A stretch of DNA of 12,891 bases from an uncultured Eubacteriales bacterium. GTDB taxonomy: Bacteria > Bacillota > Clostridia > Christensenellales > Borkfalkiaceae. The position numbers and the translations under genes are program-made. The notes under the pieces were generated by a model that did not search any database, was not told the origin of the DNA, and was given only the letters and a program-made list of their open reading frames with translations. The stretch is from NCBI GenBank assembly GCA_900556195.1, contig USOJ01000009.1, positions 1-12,891 on the forward strand, read 5' to 3'. Shown piece by piece: positions 11,407 through 12,891 of this stretch; position 1 is the stretch's first letter; each line of letters starts with the position of its first letter.

Positions 11407-12675
11407 TTAATCGATATAGTCGAACTCGGTTTCGCCTATGCAGACGGTGTCGCCGTCTTTTACGCCGAGTTTTCTTAAAGCGTCGAGTACGCCGTAATCT
11501 TTAAGTGTTTTATGCATATACGCAAGCGAATCCATATCGTCTAAAATTACGTTTCTTTCGAGCAATCTGACGATAGGTCCGTCCACGACGTAAACGCCGT
11601 CTTCTTCGTCGTACCGAGCCGTAAACTTTCTTACGTCCTCTTTCTCGTAGCGGAATTCTTCGTGTTCTATCGGCGCGGGAGCGGGCATTTCGGCAAGCAC
11701 CGACAACAGATATTTTACGAGTTCTTCCGTGCCTTCGCCGTTTATTGCCGATATTTTGAAAATCTTTTTACGCGTACCCGCTTTTTTGCGGAAAATCTTC
11801 GCGTTTTCTTCGGCACCCGGTAAATCGCATTTATTGAGCGCGATAACCTGCGGGCGTTTTGCGAGTTCTTTGCTGTATTCTTTGAGTTCCGCGTTGATTT
11901 TTTTATAATCTTCGTAAGGATCTCTGCCTTCGCAACCCGAAATATCCACTACGTGTACGAGTAAACGCGTTCTTTCGATATGTCTTAAAAATTCCGTACC
12001 GAGCCCCGCGCCCTGCGCCGCGCCTTCGATAAGCCCGGGAATATCCGCGCAGACGAAAGAATCGTCGTAATATTTTACTACGCCGAGATTGGGGGCCATG
12101 GTCGTGAAGTGATAGTTCGCGATTTTTGGCCTTGCCGCCGAAACTTTCGACAAAAGCGTTGACTTGCCGACGTTCGGGAAGCCTATCAACCCTACGTCCG
12201 CGATGGTTTTGAGTTCGAGTATTATCTTTCTCGCTTCGGTCTTTTCGCCCGCCTGCGAAAAATGGGGGGCATGTCTTCTCGACGTGCAAAAATGCAGATT
12301 GCCTTTACCGCCGTTGCCGCCCTCCAAAACGAGTTCGGTCTGACCGTTTTCGTACATGTCGCAGATAATTTTACCCGTTGCGGCATCTTTGACGACCGTT
12401 CCGAGCGGTACGTTTATATACACGTCTTCGCCGTCTTTGCCGTGGCACTTGTTAGTGCCGCCCTTGCCGCCGTTTTCGGCAACGTATTTGCGTTTATACA
12501 TAAAGTCGATAAGGCTGGAACGGTGCCTGTCCGCGACGAAATATATATCGCCGCCCTTGCCGCCGTCACCGCCGTCAGGGCCGCCGGCCGCCACGAATTT
12601 TTCGCGGTGGAAGGAAACCGCACCGTTGCCGCCGTCCCCCGCCTTGATGGAAATTTTCGCTTTATCTACAAACAT
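11407..12675 (-). CDS. obgE: Obg/CgtA GTPase, ribosome assembly factor
   Basis: A 422-residue GTPase acting in late 50S assembly and stress response. With M at 12675 as residue 1, the glycine-rich Obg fold covers about 1-157 (AGDGGNGAVSFHREKF, GGPDGGDGGKGGD). The GTPase motifs are G1 GFPNVGKST (165-173), G3 DIPG (211-214), G4 NKCD (281-284) and G5 SAI (309-311). A C-terminal OCT domain is present (about 340-422, with DGPIVRLLERN). The start at 12675 gives MFVDKAKI, the usual Obg beginning, with GAGGA 5 bases upstream. An alternative in-frame ATG at 12696 also has AGGA nearby and would add 7 residues. It lies between rpmA and yhbY, a conserved order. No key residue is missing. Confidence 0.96.
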   Translation of the reverse strand: MFVDKAKISIKAGDGGNGAVSFHREKFVAAGGPDGGDGGKGGDIYFVADRHRSSLIDFMYKRKYVAENGGKGGTNKCHGKDGEDVYINVPLGTVVKDAATGKIICDMYENGQTELVLEGGNGGKGNLHFCTSRRHAPHFSQAGEKTEARKIILELKTIADVGLIGFPNVGKSTLLSKVSAARPKIANYHFTTMAPNLGVVKYYDDSFVCADIPGLIEGAAQGAGLGTEFLRHIERTRLLVHVVDISGCEGRDPYEDYKKINAELKEYSKELAKRPQVIALNKCDLPGAEENAKIFRKKAGTRKKIFKISAINGEGTEELVKYLLSVLAEMPAPAPIEHEEFRYEKEDVRKFTARYDEEDGVYVVDGPIVRLLERNVILDDMDSLAYMHKTLKDYGVLDALRKLGVKDGDTVCIGETEFDYID

Positions 12676-12756
12676 CTTGTTCCTCGCTTCTATCATAAAA
12701 ACCGTCCTACCGGCAGTTTCCCCCGCCGGCCGCCGGTTATCCGTTGCCAGAACAAA

Positions 12757-12778
12757 TCCCGGGGTTTACACTCCGGGA
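12757..12778 (-). terminator. Weak stem-loop between rpmA and obgE
   Basis: On the minus strand TCCCGG (12773-12778) pairs with CCGGGA (12757-12762), followed by TTTGTT. The stem is short and the T-run broken, so it may reduce readthrough from rpmA into obgE rather than stop it. The remaining 80 bases to obgE include a GC-rich GCCGGCCGCCGG tract with no clear function. Confidence 0.5.
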
Positions 12779-12795
12779 CTTTGTCTTTGGCCAAA

Positions 12796-12891
12796 TTATT
12801 CTGCAGGGTAAACGGAAACCTTCTTGCGCTCTTTACCCATACGCTCAAACTTGACGCGGCCGTCAACCAGAGCGAACAGGGTATCGTCGCT
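12796..12891 (-). CDS. rpmA: 50S ribosomal protein L27, C-terminal end (partial)
   Basis: The last 31 residues of a leftward gene that begins outside the window. DDTLFALVDGRVKFERMG followed by KERKKVSVYPAE matches the conserved C-terminus of bacterial L27, a large-subunit protein near the peptidyl transferase centre. The position directly upstream of obgE is the conserved Firmicutes arrangement, which supports the call despite the short length. Confidence 0.93.
   Translation of the reverse strand, partial: SDDTLFALVDGRVKFERMGKERKKVSVYPAE

Noticed and set aside
12676..12696. Upstream ATG at 12696 as the obgE start
   Set aside because: It is possible, with AGGA nearby, but Obg proteins usually begin MFVD, which matches the ATG at 12675 with GAGGA 5 bases upstream.

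Overview
The window looks like a stretch of chromosome from an uncultured gut-type Clostridia/Firmicutes bacterium. This is inferred from the rpmA-obgE-yhbY gene order, the SipW-type signal peptidase, AGGAG-type ribosome binding sites, good sigma-A-like promoters, and short palindromic repeats between genes. Coding DNA is mostly about 45-55% GC by hand counts of sample lines. No tRNA, rRNA or CRISPR array was seen.

Left part (1-5640): a compact restriction-modification module. Three genes run leftward with tight or overlapping junctions: a 234-residue methyltransferase-like subunit without an NPPY motif, a 504-residue Eco57I-like N6-adenine methyltransferase with NPPY, and a 963-residue protein joining an N-terminal GIY-YIG (T5orf172-like) nuclease domain to an SF2 helicase. 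Diverging from them is a small XRE-family regulator of controller (C) type. The 137-bp gap between the divergent starts holds four copies of the palindrome ACTATAGT. They are placed on a near-consensus leftward promoter and a weak rightward one in a way that suggests the regulator times expression of the whole module. A 36-bp perfect palindrome closes the operon at the left edge.

Middle (5640-9236): a rightward gene with its own promoter encodes a 940-residue, apparently cytoplasmic glycoside hydrolase of the GH106 (alpha-L-rhamnosidase-like) type. It is followed by about 680 bp of palindromic repeats. A second, very small GIY-YIG endonuclease gene lies within them, bracketed within 5-6 bp on each side by inverted copies of one repeat.

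Right-middle (9237-11103): a leftward two-gene unit with a consensus promoter and a 115-nt leader encodes a small secreted or membrane-anchored protein and a SipW-type (Ser-His) signal peptidase, probably an enzyme-substrate pair. Upstream is a 455-bp gene-free stretch with a terminator, an AT-rich inverted repeat and two more repeat elements.

Right end (11104-12891): leftward housekeeping genes in the conserved order rpmA (C-terminal end only), obgE, yhbY, which act in ribosome assembly.
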